Below are positions 1-7,489 of a DNA stretch of 64,000 nt, piece by piece. Positions within the stretch are counted from its first letter, which is position 1; every line of letters begins with the position of its first letter. The position numbers and the translations under genes were made by a program. Origin of the DNA: Paucibacter sp. PLA-PC-4 (GTDB lineage: Bacteria > Pseudomonadota > Gammaproteobacteria > Burkholderiales > Burkholderiaceae_C); contig NZ_JAPFGP010000020.1 in assembly GCF_026241155.1 (NCBI RefSeq), positions 1 to 64,000 on the forward strand, given 5' to 3'. Under the pieces are notes generated by a model. It did no database searches. It was not told the DNA's origin and was given only the letters and a program-made list of their open reading frames with translations.

Positions 1-1
1 C

Positions 2-2068
2 GCCGCGCTGGGCACTTCCCAGGTCTCCACCCTGGAGAGTGACGATCTGCGCGCCCTGGGCAGCGCCCAGCTTCGCGCCCTGAACTCCGACCAGCTCGGC
101 GCCCTGTCCACCGACAACATCCAGGCGCTGAAGTCTGAACAGGTCGGTGCGTTGAGCACCCAGCAGGTCCGCGGCCTGAGCACCGACCAGATCGGTGCAC
201 TGGAGACCGACGATCTGCGTGCGCTGGGCACCGCCAGCCTGCGTGCGCTCAACAGCGATCAGCTTGCGGCCCTGAACTCTGACCAGATCGGCGCGCTGCG
301 CACCCAGCAGGTGGGAGCGCTATCGAGCAGCCAGGTTCGCGAGCTCGGCAGCGCCGACCTCAACGCGCTGAGTACTGACCAGTTCAAGGCCCTCAACAGC
401 GCACAAATTGCCGCGCTGGGTAGCTCCCAGGTCTCCACGCTGGAGAGCGATGATCTGCGTGCCTTGAGCAGCGCCCAGCTGCGTGCCCTGAACTCCGACC
501 AGATCGGCGCCCTGTCCACCGACAACATCCAGGCCCTGCGCAGCGAGCAGGTCGGGGTGCTGAGCACGGCCCAGGTCCGCGGCCTGAGCACTGATCAGAT
601 GGCGGCGATGGAGACCGACGATCTGCGTGCCCTGGGCACGGCCAGCCTGCGTGCGCTCAACAGTGATCAGCTCGCGGCCCTCAACTCCGACCAGATCGGT
701 GGGCTGCGTACAGCTCAAGTCGCCGCACTGACTACGGCCCAGATCCGCGACCTCGGCAGCGATGACCTCAACGCCCTGGGCACCGACCAGTTCAAGGCCC
801 TGAACACCGGCCATATCGCGGCACTGAGCACCAGCCAGATCGCCACGCTGGAGAGCGATGACTTGCGTGCACTGAGCAGCGCCCAGATCCGTGCACTGAA
901 CTCCGACCAGATCGGCGCCCTGTCCACCGACAACATCCAGGCCTTGCGCAGCGAGCAGGTGGCCGCACTCAGTACCAACCAGATCCGCGGACTCGAGACC
1001 GAGCAGATCGCGGCGCTGGAGAGCGATGACCTCAGGGCGCTGAACTCGGCCCAGCTGAGGGTGCTGAGCACCGAGCAGATCGGCGCACTGAGCACTGACA
1101 ATGTCGAGGCCATGCAAACCCATCAGTTCGCAGCACTGAACTCGAGCCAGATTGCCGGCCTGAGCACGGATCAGATCAGGGCCATCGAGACCCAGGACCT
1201 GGCGCAGCTGACCACAGCCTCGGTGAAGGGGCTTAGCACCGACCACATCCAGGCCCTCACCACCGACCAGATCGCCGGTTTCGAGACCCAGGACCTGGGC
1301 GCGATGAATATGGACCAGTCGCTGGCCTTCAGCTCCGATCAAATCGGTGCGATGACCGGCGCCCAGGTCGGCGCGCTCTTCCTGTCCACGCCCATCATGC
1401 TGGATCTGGATGGCAACGGCATCCAGACGCTGGCAGCCGCCGACGGCGTCGATTTCGATCTGACCGGCACCGGCCATGTGCAGCGCTGGGGCTGGGCCGG
1501 CAGTGGCGACGGTCTGCTGGTGATGGATCGCAACGGCGACGGCAGCATCAATGACGGTCGCGAGCTGTTCGGCTCCGGCACCATGCTTGCCGACGGCCGC
1601 CGCGCCGCCGATGGCTACCACGCGATGAGCCAGGAAGACAGCAACGGCGATGGCAAGCTCAGCGCGCTGGATGCCAGCTGGGCGCAGCTGCAGGTCTGGG
1701 TCGATGCCAATAGTGACGGCAAGACCGACAACGGTGAGCTCAAGTCGCTGGAAGAGCTGGGGGTTGCTGAGCTCAATCTGCAGGCCCAGAAGGGCACCGA
1801 GGTCGACAACGGCAACTTCATCGGCCTGGTCTCTGACTACAAGACCACCGACGGGCAGACGATGGCCATGGCCGACGTCTGGTTCGCCAAGGACAGGACG
1901 CCGAGCGTCAGCCTGGGTGATGTGCTGACCGGGCCGAGCAGCAATTTGCTGGGCGGCACGGCGGCCTCCACCGGACTGTCGGTGGCCGGACACGGGGCTG
2001 CCCCCCTCCACCCCTTGGCCAAGCCGCTGGCCGATGAGGATGAGAACCGCCTGCCGCCGCTGATCTGA
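2..2068 (+). CDS. Type I secretion repeat protein (adhesin-like), 3' part, 5' end outside window
   Basis: The frame is open from base 2 with no stop, so the gene enters from the left and the TTG at 152 is only an internal codon. The visible 688 residues fall into two parts. Residues 1-458 are octapeptide repeats of the form L-x-[ST]-x-[QD]-[ILV]-x-A. Residues 459-688 are a C-terminal domain with calcium-binding loops such as DLDGNGIQT, DRNGDGSINDG, DSNGDGKLS and DANSDGKTDNGE, typical of large proteins exported by type I systems. A VSLGDVLTG segment near the end resembles the DLL/DVL motif of Bap-like type I targets. The facing operon encodes a complete type I exporter, which supports an exported surface adhesin. 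Ligand and full length are unknown. A Ser or Thr in nearly every octad makes glycosylation possible (inference). Confidence 0.85.
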   Translation, partial: AALGTSQVSTLESDDLRALGSAQLRALNSDQLGALSTDNIQALKSEQVGALSTQQVRGLSTDQIGALETDDLRALGTASLRALNSDQLAALNSDQIGALRTQQVGALSSSQVRELGSADLNALSTDQFKALNSAQIAALGSSQVSTLESDDLRALSSAQLRALNSDQIGALSTDNIQALRSEQVGVLSTAQVRGLSTDQMAAMETDDLRALGTASLRALNSDQLAALNSDQIGGLRTAQVAALTTAQIRDLGSDDLNALGTDQFKALNTGHIAALSTSQIATLESDDLRALSSAQIRALNSDQIGALSTDNIQALRSEQVAALSTNQIRGLETEQIAALESDDLRALNSAQLRVLSTEQIGALSTDNVEAMQTHQFAALNSSQIAGLSTDQIRAIETQDLAQLTTASVKGLSTDHIQALTTDQIAGFETQDLGAMNMDQSLAFSSDQIGAMTGAQVGALFLSTPIMLDLDGNGIQTLAAADGVDFDLTGTGHVQRWGWAGSGDGLLVMDRNGDGSINDGRELFGSGTMLADGRRAADGYHAMSQEDSNGDGKLSALDASWAQLQVWVDANSDGKTDNGELKSLEELGVAELNLQAQKGTEVDNGNFIGLVSDYKTTDGQTMAMADVWFAKDRTPSVSLGDVLTGPSSNLLGGTAASTGLSVAGHGAAPLHPLAKPLADEDENRLPPLI
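8..1375 (+). repeat. 57 tandem 24-bp (octapeptide) repeats with 408-bp super-repeat
   Basis: From base 8 the coding sequence divides without gaps into 57 units of 24 bases. Units drift from one another, but the order of variants recurs: the pair LGxSQVST-LESDDLRA is at 8/32 and 416/440, and its variant LSTSQIAT-LESDDLRA is at 824/848. This is a spacing of exactly 408 bases, or 17 octads (136 residues). Units after about 992 are more diverged and lose the phase. The two residues before base 8 belong to a further octad, so the array continues upstream of the window. Confidence 0.95.
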
Positions 2069-2102
2069 TCGGCAGCCTGGCAGCCCTGTGCTGCCGGCCA
2101 CC

Positions 2103-2143
2103 AGCCCCATCCGGCACAGCCGCCGGATGGGGCTTCTTCATTT
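2103..2143 (+). terminator. Rho-independent terminator after the repeat protein
   Basis: A perfect 13-bp stem (AGCCCCATCCGGC at 2103-2115 with its complement at 2122-2134) encloses a 6-base loop and is followed by TCTTCATTT. It lies 35 bases after the stop codon of the repeat protein. It ends just before an ATG at 2144, which argues for the later start (2174) of the next gene. Confidence 0.85.
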
Positions 2144-2173
2144 ATGCTCGCAGCGCTCACCCGGATCACCGCT

Positions 2174-2647
2174 ATGAACGAATCCCATATCCATCCCAGC
2201 GCCGATGTACAGACCCGAGAGATCGGCGCCGGCACCCGCATCTGGCAGTTCTGCGTCGTGCTGGCCGGCGCGCGCATCGGCCAAGACTGCAATATCAATG
2301 CGCAGTGCTTCATCGAAAACGATGTGCAAATCGGCGACCGGGTAACCGTCAAGTGCGGCGTGCAACTGTGGGATGGCATCAGCCTGGCCGACGATGTCTT
2401 CGTCGGCCCGAACGTTACGTTTGCCAACGACAAGTACCCGCGCTCTAAGCACTACCCGCCGGCCTTCCAGCGCACCCAAGTCGGCGCCGGCGCCTCGATC
2501 GGCGCCAATGCAACGATCCTGGGCGGGCTGAGCATCGGCGAGGGCGCGATGGTCGGCGCGGGCAGCGTCGTGACGCGAGATGTGCCGGCTGGCGAGCTGT
2601 GGGTCGGCAACCCAGCCCGCTCCCGCGGGCCGGTGCCTCAGCGCTGA
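2174..2647 (+). CDS. Left-handed beta-helix sugar N-acetyltransferase (FdtC/WbpD-like)
   Basis: A 157-residue hexapeptide-repeat protein predicted to transfer acetyl from acetyl-CoA to the amino group of a nucleotide-linked amino sugar. Isoleucine/valine-rich hexapeptides run through most of the protein ([38 protein letters not shown]), and it ends with [17 protein letters not shown], characteristic of WbpD/FdtC-type acetyltransferases. The frame could start at 2144, but that ATG abuts the terminator; ATG 2174 ([10 protein letters not shown]) fits the family N-terminus better. It is strikingly similar to the N-terminal half of the FdtD-like protein at 3748-4713, sharing the 13-residue string [13 protein letters not shown], so the locus carries two related acetyltransferases. 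It converges on the aminotransferase gene, with 4 bases between stops. Which 3-amino sugar it acts on cannot be read from the sequence. Confidence 0.85.
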   Translation: MNESHIHPSADVQTREIGAGTRIWQFCVVLAGARIGQDCNINAQCFIENDVQIGDRVTVKCGVQLWDGISLADDVFVGPNVTFANDKYPRSKHYPPAFQRTQVGAGASIGANATILGGLSIGEGAMVGAGSVVTRDVPAGELWVGNPARSRGPVPQR

Positions 2648-2651
2648 TCGT

Positions 2652-3755
2652 TCAGACGCAGGCGCGGACTTCCGTGATCACTCGATCGATCTGTGCGGAG
2701 CTCATGCCAGGCCACAGGGGCAGACTGAGCACCTCCCGGTGCATGGCCTCGGCAATCGGGAAATCGCCAGGGCCATAGCCCAGTTCGGCATAAGCCGGTT
2801 GCAGATGCGGCGGCACCGGGTAATGGATCAAGGTGCCAAGACCCCGCTCGGCTAGGCGTGCTTGCAGGGCGTCACGCGCCGGATGACGGACCACGAATAG
2901 GTGCCAGGCCGGCTCCGCCCAGGCCGGCACCTGCGGCAGTTGAAGACCGGTGTCGGCTAGGCCTTCCAGCAGCCGCGCCGCGATCGAGCGCCGTTGCGCT
3001 GTGGCCTCGTCGAGCTGGGGCAGCTTGGCGCTGAGCACTGCCGCCTGGATCTCGTCCAGCCGCGAGTTGATGCCTTTGAGCTCGTTGTGATACTTGATGC
3101 GCGAGCCGTAGTTGCGCAACACCTTGATGCGCTCGATCAGGTCGGCGTCAGCGCTCGTGACACCGCCGCCATCGCCCATTGCGCCCAGATTCTTGCCGGG
3201 ATAGAAGCTCCAGGCCGAGGCATGGGCCAGGCCGCCGACCGGGCGGCCCTTGTAGGCGGCACCGTGGGCCTGGGCGCAGTCGTCAAGCACCTTGAGCCCG
3301 TGTCGCTCGGCCAGCGCCATGATGGGGTCCATATCTGCCGGCTGGCCGTAGAGGTGCACCGGCAGCAGAACCCGGGTGCGGGGGGTGATCGCGGCCTCGA
3401 TGCGCGCCGGGTCGAGGTTGAAGCTCAGCGGATCGGGCTCGACGGGCACCGGTCTGGCGCCGCACTGGCTGACCGCCAGCCAGGTGGCGATATAGGTGTT
3501 GGAGGGCACGATCACCTCGTCTCCCTCCCCGACGCCCAGTGCGCGCAGGCTCAGATGCAGCGCATCCAGGCCATTGGCGACACCGGCGGCATGGGCGCTT
3601 GCACAGTAGCCAGCCCACTGCGACTCGAAGGCGACCAGCTCCTTGCCTAACAAAAACCAGCCACTGGCTGCCACACGGGCCAGCGCCGCATCAATGGCCG
3701 GCTGCGAGGCGCGATAGCAGGGCTGCAGATCGAGGAAGGGGATGGGTTCAGACAT
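2652..3755 (-). CDS. fdtB: DegT/DnrJ/EryC1 sugar aminotransferase (FdtB-like)
   Basis: A 367-residue PLP-dependent fold-type I aminotransferase, expected to convert a dTDP-3-keto-6-deoxyhexose to the 3-amino sugar using glutamate. The N-terminus IPFLDLQPCYRASQPAID and the internal aldimine lysine in FYPGKNLGAMGDGG (about residue 187) are typical of the DegT/FdtB/QdtB group, as is LRNYGSRIKYHNELKGINSR. The start is ATG 3755, which overlaps the end of the upstream fdtD-like gene by 8 bases and suggests translational coupling. A longer open frame to 3962 only reads through the fdtD-like gene. The substrate is inferred from the partner ketoisomerase; an exact Fuc3N versus Qui3N assignment is not possible. 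Confidence 0.88.
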   Translation of the reverse strand: MSEPIPFLDLQPCYRASQPAIDAALARVAASGWFLLGKELVAFESQWAGYCASAHAAGVANGLDALHLSLRALGVGEGDEVIVPSNTYIATWLAVSQCGARPVPVEPDPLSFNLDPARIEAAITPRTRVLLPVHLYGQPADMDPIMALAERHGLKVLDDCAQAHGAAYKGRPVGGLAHASAWSFYPGKNLGAMGDGGGVTSADADLIERIKVLRNYGSRIKYHNELKGINSRLDEIQAAVLSAKLPQLDEATAQRRSIAARLLEGLADTGLQLPQVPAWAEPAWHLFVVRHPARDALQARLAERGLGTLIHYPVPPHLQPAYAELGYGPGDFPIAEAMHREVLSLPLWPGMSSAQIDRVITEVRACV

Positions 3756-4713
3756 GGGCTTGTGCGGCCACGGCGGCCAAAAATTCGTCGTAGTTGCGGA
3801 TGTAGTCCTCGGCCTCGTAGCAGTGCGAGGCCAGCACCAGCAGCACGGCATCAGGCGAGAAGCGGTACTGTATGCCCCAGACCATCGGCGGGATGTGCAG
3901 CCCCATCTTGGCGCTGTCCAACAGCACCTGGTCGCGGCGCTCGCCGTCGTCCAGCACCACACTCAGCGAGCCCTTCACGCAAACGAGAAACTGGTGACAG
4001 GCCTTATGGGCGTGCTCACCGCGCACCTCCAGGCTGGGCACGTCATAGACCATGAAGAAGCGCTTGGGCTCGAACGGCAGGTGGACTCCGATCTCGCCGA
4101 AAGACAGCGCGCCACGCAGGTCGACGATCTTTGGCAACGGATGCAGCCGAGCGCCGCGCGCCTGCAGTGCCGGCACCGCATCGGCCTTGCTGGCGGCCAC
4201 GGCTGCCACGGTGGTCTCGACCTGCGGCGTATCGGCATAGCCGGTGATGTGGGCGGGATTCCCCGCGACGATGGCATTTGGCGGCACATCGCGGGTAACC
4301 ACCGCGCCATCGCTGACCAGGGCGCCCGGCCCGATGGTGATGCCGGGCCGGATGGTCGCTCCGGAGCCGATGCTGGCACCGCAGCGAACCCGGGTCTGTG
4401 CAAAGCGCTCCGGACGCTGCTTGCTGCGCGGGAAGGGATCGTTGGAGAAGGTGACGTTGGGCCCGATGAAGACATCGTCCTCGATGCGAATGCCGTCCCA
4501 AAGCTGCACCCCGCATTTGACGGTGACCCGGTCGCCGATGCAGACATCGTTCTCGATGAAGACATGGTCGCAGATATTGGCCTCGGCGCCGATTTCGGCG
4601 CCGGCGAGCACATGGGCGAAGGCCCAGATCCGACTGCCAGGGCCGATGCGGCTGGACTCGACCAGCGCATGAGAATGGACGAACACGGACCGCTTGTCGA
4701 GCAACTCGCTCAT
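3748..4713 (-). CDS. fdtD: Bifunctional dTDP-sugar 3,4-ketoisomerase / N-acetyltransferase (FdtD-like)
   Basis: A 321-residue fusion. Residues 1 to about 170 form a left-handed beta-helix acetyltransferase (many hexapeptides, ending VVTRDVPPNAIVAGNPAHITGY cut here to the key GNPAHI motif). Residues from about 190 form a WxcM-like cupin ketoisomerase with GEHAHKACHQFL and GLHIPPMVWG, the FdtA/QdtA signature with its histidines. Such fusions make dTDP-3-acetamido-3,6-dideoxyhexoses together with an FdtB-type aminotransferase, which is the next gene. ATG 4713 is preferred over ATG 4728 because AAGGAA lies 5 bases upstream of it. It follows the TolC-type gene by 48 bases on the same strand, so the sugar genes appear to be co-transcribed with the exporter. 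Confidence 0.85.
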   Translation of the reverse strand: MSELLDKRSVFVHSHALVESSRIGPGSRIWAFAHVLAGAEIGAEANICDHVFIENDVCIGDRVTVKCGVQLWDGIRIEDDVFIGPNVTFSNDPFPRSKQRPERFAQTRVRCGASIGSGATIRPGITIGPGALVSDGAVVTRDVPPNAIVAGNPAHITGYADTPQVETTVAAVAASKADAVPALQARGARLHPLPKIVDLRGALSFGEIGVHLPFEPKRFFMVYDVPSLEVRGEHAHKACHQFLVCVKGSLSVVLDDGERRDQVLLDSAKMGLHIPPMVWGIQYRFSPDAVLLVLASHCYEAEDYIRNYDEFLAAVAAQAHV

Positions 4714-4761
4714 GGATTTCCTTTGCATCTTGTCGGGCTCTGGCGCTCCGGCCGCCCGGTC

Positions 4762-6207
4762 TCAGCGCAGCGGCGTCAGCACGCCACGGCCCATCGACCA
4801 CAGCAAGGCCACCGCCTGCTGGCCGTCGACCAGGGCATTGACCTGGGCCACGCGTAGCGAATAGTAATCCGCCTCCGCGCCCATGACGTCGAACAGGGAG
4901 CGCCGGCCCAGTTGCTGCCACTGCTGCAAGGTCGATGCCCGCACCCTCTCGCTATTGCGCAGGATGTCGACTATCAGACGCGCCCGGTCGAAGGAGGAAA
5001 CGGCAGCCTCATGCATGTCGACCATGCGGTAGCGGCGGGCTTCCAGTTGGTCCTCGCGCTGCAGGCGCACGGCCTCGGCACGCTTGCGGGCAGCGCTGAT
5101 GCTGTGCTCGGCACCGGCGTTGTAGATCGGGATGTTGACGCTGACGCCGGCGACGAACTCGGCACTCTTGCTGGGGCCAATCTTGCCGGCCGTGGCGGTG
5201 CCGCCCATCAGCAGATTGACCTGAGGCTTGTAGCTGGCCACGACCGACTCTGCATAGCTGGATTGAGCGCGGGCCTGGGCCTCCAACTGGGCTAGCTCTG
5301 GCGCCAACTCGGCATCGCGCTGCATCTCGGCCAGCTCGGGCACCTGGGTCAACAAGGCCGAGTAGCTGGCACTGGGCGGCAACCGGTCGCCGACGAAGCG
5401 GCGTAGCCGCGACTCGACCTGGCGCAGCACGCTGAGAGTCTGAACCACCGCCAGTTCGGCTTGCTGCTGGTTTTTCTGCGCCTGCACCAGCTCGCTGGCA
5501 CGGCCGCGGTCGGCCTGCACAATGGTGTCGAGCGCCTCAACCAGGCAGGCCATCTTGCGTACATACTGGGCGTAGACCTGGGCCTGCAGCTGGTAGCGGC
5601 TGCGATCCATGGCCAGGGACACGGTCTGGAGCGCCAGTTGCTGCTCGACGCTGACCAGGCCATGACGGGCCGCTTCGGCCAGCTGGCTGCGCCAGTTCGC
5701 GAGCTGGGCGTTCCGGCCAGAGTCATACAAGGGCGCGCTGACGCTCAGATTGGCGCTGCCCTGGATACCCGACTGGCCGGGAAATCCCTCGGTCTTGTTG
5801 CCCGTCTGGGCCAGCGTGCCGCCCAGATTGACCTGGGGTATGCGTGCGGCCTTGGCCTCTTCCCACTCGGAGCGGGCGGCCTGGGCCAGCAAGTTGGCCG
5901 CGCCCAGGCCCTGGCTGCGTTGCTGGGCCAGCTCGACCAGCTGCTGCAGCTGGCTGCGCGGGTCGGTGCTGCTGGTCTCGAAGTTCAGCGCCCCGCGTCC
6001 CAGCGTGGTCGGCAGCACATCCTCTTCGCCACAGCGGCTTTGCCTGACTTCGGCCGCAGCGAAGGCCGCCGGCGCCGGGGCCGCCTTCTTGGGACGGTTC
6101 CTGGTCTGGGCCAGCAGTGGATCGGGCGCCAGCAGCGCCAGCGAAAGCGGCAGGATCAAGACCCGGCGCAGGCCCTGGCGCGAGACGGCGAGCAGTGTTT
6201 TCAGCAT
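4762..6207 (-). CDS. TolC-family outer-membrane channel of the type I exporter
   Basis: A 481-residue protein with an N-terminal signal peptide (hydrophobic LILPLSLALLAPDPLLAQ) and two OEP-type repeats rich in long amphipathic helices. These carry the family's alanine/glutamine-rich coiled-coil segments (AARSEWEEAKAARIPQVNLGG; SYKPQVNLLMGGTATAGK is the second copy). Such proteins trimerise into the outer-membrane barrel and periplasmic tunnel for type I secretion. The gene is 72 bases downstream of the HlyD-type adaptor. Together with the ABC protein it completes a dedicated exporter for the repeat protein encoded opposite. Confidence 0.88.
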   Translation of the reverse strand: MLKTLLAVSRQGLRRVLILPLSLALLAPDPLLAQTRNRPKKAAPAPAAFAAAEVRQSRCGEEDVLPTTLGRGALNFETSSTDPRSQLQQLVELAQQRSQGLGAANLLAQAARSEWEEAKAARIPQVNLGGTLAQTGNKTEGFPGQSGIQGSANLSVSAPLYDSGRNAQLANWRSQLAEAARHGLVSVEQQLALQTVSLAMDRSRYQLQAQVYAQYVRKMACLVEALDTIVQADRGRASELVQAQKNQQQAELAVVQTLSVLRQVESRLRRFVGDRLPPSASYSALLTQVPELAEMQRDAELAPELAQLEAQARAQSSYAESVVASYKPQVNLLMGGTATAGKIGPSKSAEFVAGVSVNIPIYNAGAEHSISAARKRAEAVRLQREDQLEARRYRMVDMHEAAVSSFDRARLIVDILRNSERVRASTLQQWQQLGRRSLFDVMGAEADYYSLRVAQVNALVDGQQAVALLWSMGRGVLTPLR

Positions 6208-6279
6208 AGCCCCTACTGGATCACGCCTGGGGGCGCTGCAATGCGCGGAACAAAGGCGCTGCCGGGGTGCAAATCGAGC

Positions 6280-7476
6280 TCAGCGCTCGCGCATCGCTTC
6301 CTGGGTCTTGAGCATGGGCCGGAGCAGAAAGCTCAGCACCGAACGCTCGCCGGTCTTGATCTCGACCGAGGCATTCATGCCCGGAATGACCTCGACCGCC
6401 TCACCCTTGTAGCGCAGGGTACTTCGCTCGGTGCGGACCAAGGCACGGTAGTAGCGGCCGTCGCCCCCCTTGTCGGCATCGCCCAGCGCATCGGGGCTGA
6501 TGTACTCGACCTTGCCTTGCAGGCCACCAAACACGTTGTAGTCGAAGCCGGCAACCTTGATCGTGGCCTTCTGGCCGACCCGCAGATAGCCGATCTCGGC
6601 CGGTTTGATGCGGGTCTCGACGAGGATGCGCTCGGTAAGTGGCACAATTTCCATAATGGGTGCGCCGGTCGTGATGACACCGCCGAGAGTGTTGGCACGG
6701 ATGTTCTTGACCAGACCATCGACCGGGGAGCTCAGCACCGTGCGGGTCAGCGCATCCTGCCGGACGACCATTTGCTCCTGTTGCTGGGCCAGTTCGTTGC
6801 GCAACTTGACCAGCTCGGCGCTGGCCTCCTGCCGAAAACGGCTGACTCGCTCGCTGCGCTGCAGCTGCAGCTCGTTGACCTGGCGCGACAGTCGCATCAC
6901 TTCCACATCGGACATCAGCCCCTTGGCCGCCATGCTCTGCGCGATGCGCATCTCGCGCCCCAGCAGCGCGGCGCTGCGGCCGATGCTGGCTACGGCCTCC
7001 TCCAGCAGGCGCTGGCGCGCCTCGAATGACTCGGTCTCGGCCTCCATCAAAGCCTTGTGATCGCGCAGCTCGGCAGGAAACTGCAGCGGCCGCCCGGCGG
7101 CCTCGGCCGCCAGCCGCGCAATCGTTGCCTGCAAGGCCAGACGCTTGACCTGACCCTCGTTTTGCTGCGCCTCGACCCGGGTAGGATCTAGGCGGACCAG
7201 CACCTGGCCCCGGCTGACCCGGTCGCCCTCTCGCACCAGCAGCTCCCGCAGGATGCCGACCTCGGCACTGGCAATCACCTGCTCGCGCGCGTCTGGCACG
7301 ATGCGGCCATCGTTGCGGCTGACCTGCTCGACCTCGGCCAGTGCCGACCAGACGATGGCCACCAGCACCGCCGCCAGCAGCAGGTACAGCACCCAGGTCA
7401 CGCGCGGCAGCGGCTCATCCACCTGGGCCGCGGCCAGCGCGCTCATGAACATGCCCTCGTCGCGAGATGCGCTCAT
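6280..7476 (-). CDS. HlyD/LapC-type membrane-fusion adaptor
   Basis: About 398 residues: a short cytoplasmic N-terminus, one membrane segment (LYLLLAAVLVAIVWSALA), then VSRNDGRIVP, a lipoyl/coiled-coil hairpin and a beta-barrel. The lipoyl half-motifs (EVGILRELLVREGDRVSRG; VLSSPVDGLVKNI) are clear. The family links the inner-membrane ABC protein to TolC. An open frame to 7632 exists only because it overlaps the ABC gene. Starts at 7485 (MAAMSAS) and 7476 (MSAS) are both possible; GAGGGG is spaced about right only for 7476. The gene begins 13 bases after the ABC stop, implying one operon. Confidence 0.88.
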   Translation of the reverse strand: MSASRDEGMFMSALAAAQVDEPLPRVTWVLYLLLAAVLVAIVWSALAEVEQVSRNDGRIVPDAREQVIASAEVGILRELLVREGDRVSRGQVLVRLDPTRVEAQQNEGQVKRLALQATIARLAAEAAGRPLQFPAELRDHKALMEAETESFEARQRLLEEAVASIGRSAALLGREMRIAQSMAAKGLMSDVEVMRLSRQVNELQLQRSERVSRFRQEASAELVKLRNELAQQQEQMVVRQDALTRTVLSSPVDGLVKNIRANTLGGVITTGAPIMEIVPLTERILVETRIKPAEIGYLRVGQKATIKVAGFDYNVFGGLQGKVEYISPDALGDADKGGDGRYYRALVRTERSTLRYKGEAVEVIPGMNASVEIKTGERSVLSFLLRPMLKTQEAMRER

Positions 7477-7489
7477 TGCAGCCATCCCC

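Noticed and set aside
8-1375. Possible CRISPR array because of regular short repeats
   Set aside because: The 24-base units are adjacent without spacers, vary freely and stay in one coding frame; no cas genes are near.
320-2110. 596-residue open frame on the - strand across the repeat array
   Set aside because: It is antisense to the octapeptide repeats; the + frame has coherent repeat and EF-hand motifs, the - frame only mirrors the periodicity.
2144-2173. Upstream ATG for the acetyltransferase
   Set aside because: It starts one base after the terminator's T-tract and adds ten residues without family resemblance; ATG 2174 is preferred.
5461-7029. 522-residue open frame on the + strand
   Set aside because: Antisense to the TolC- and HlyD-type genes and spans their junction; composition typical of a shadow frame.
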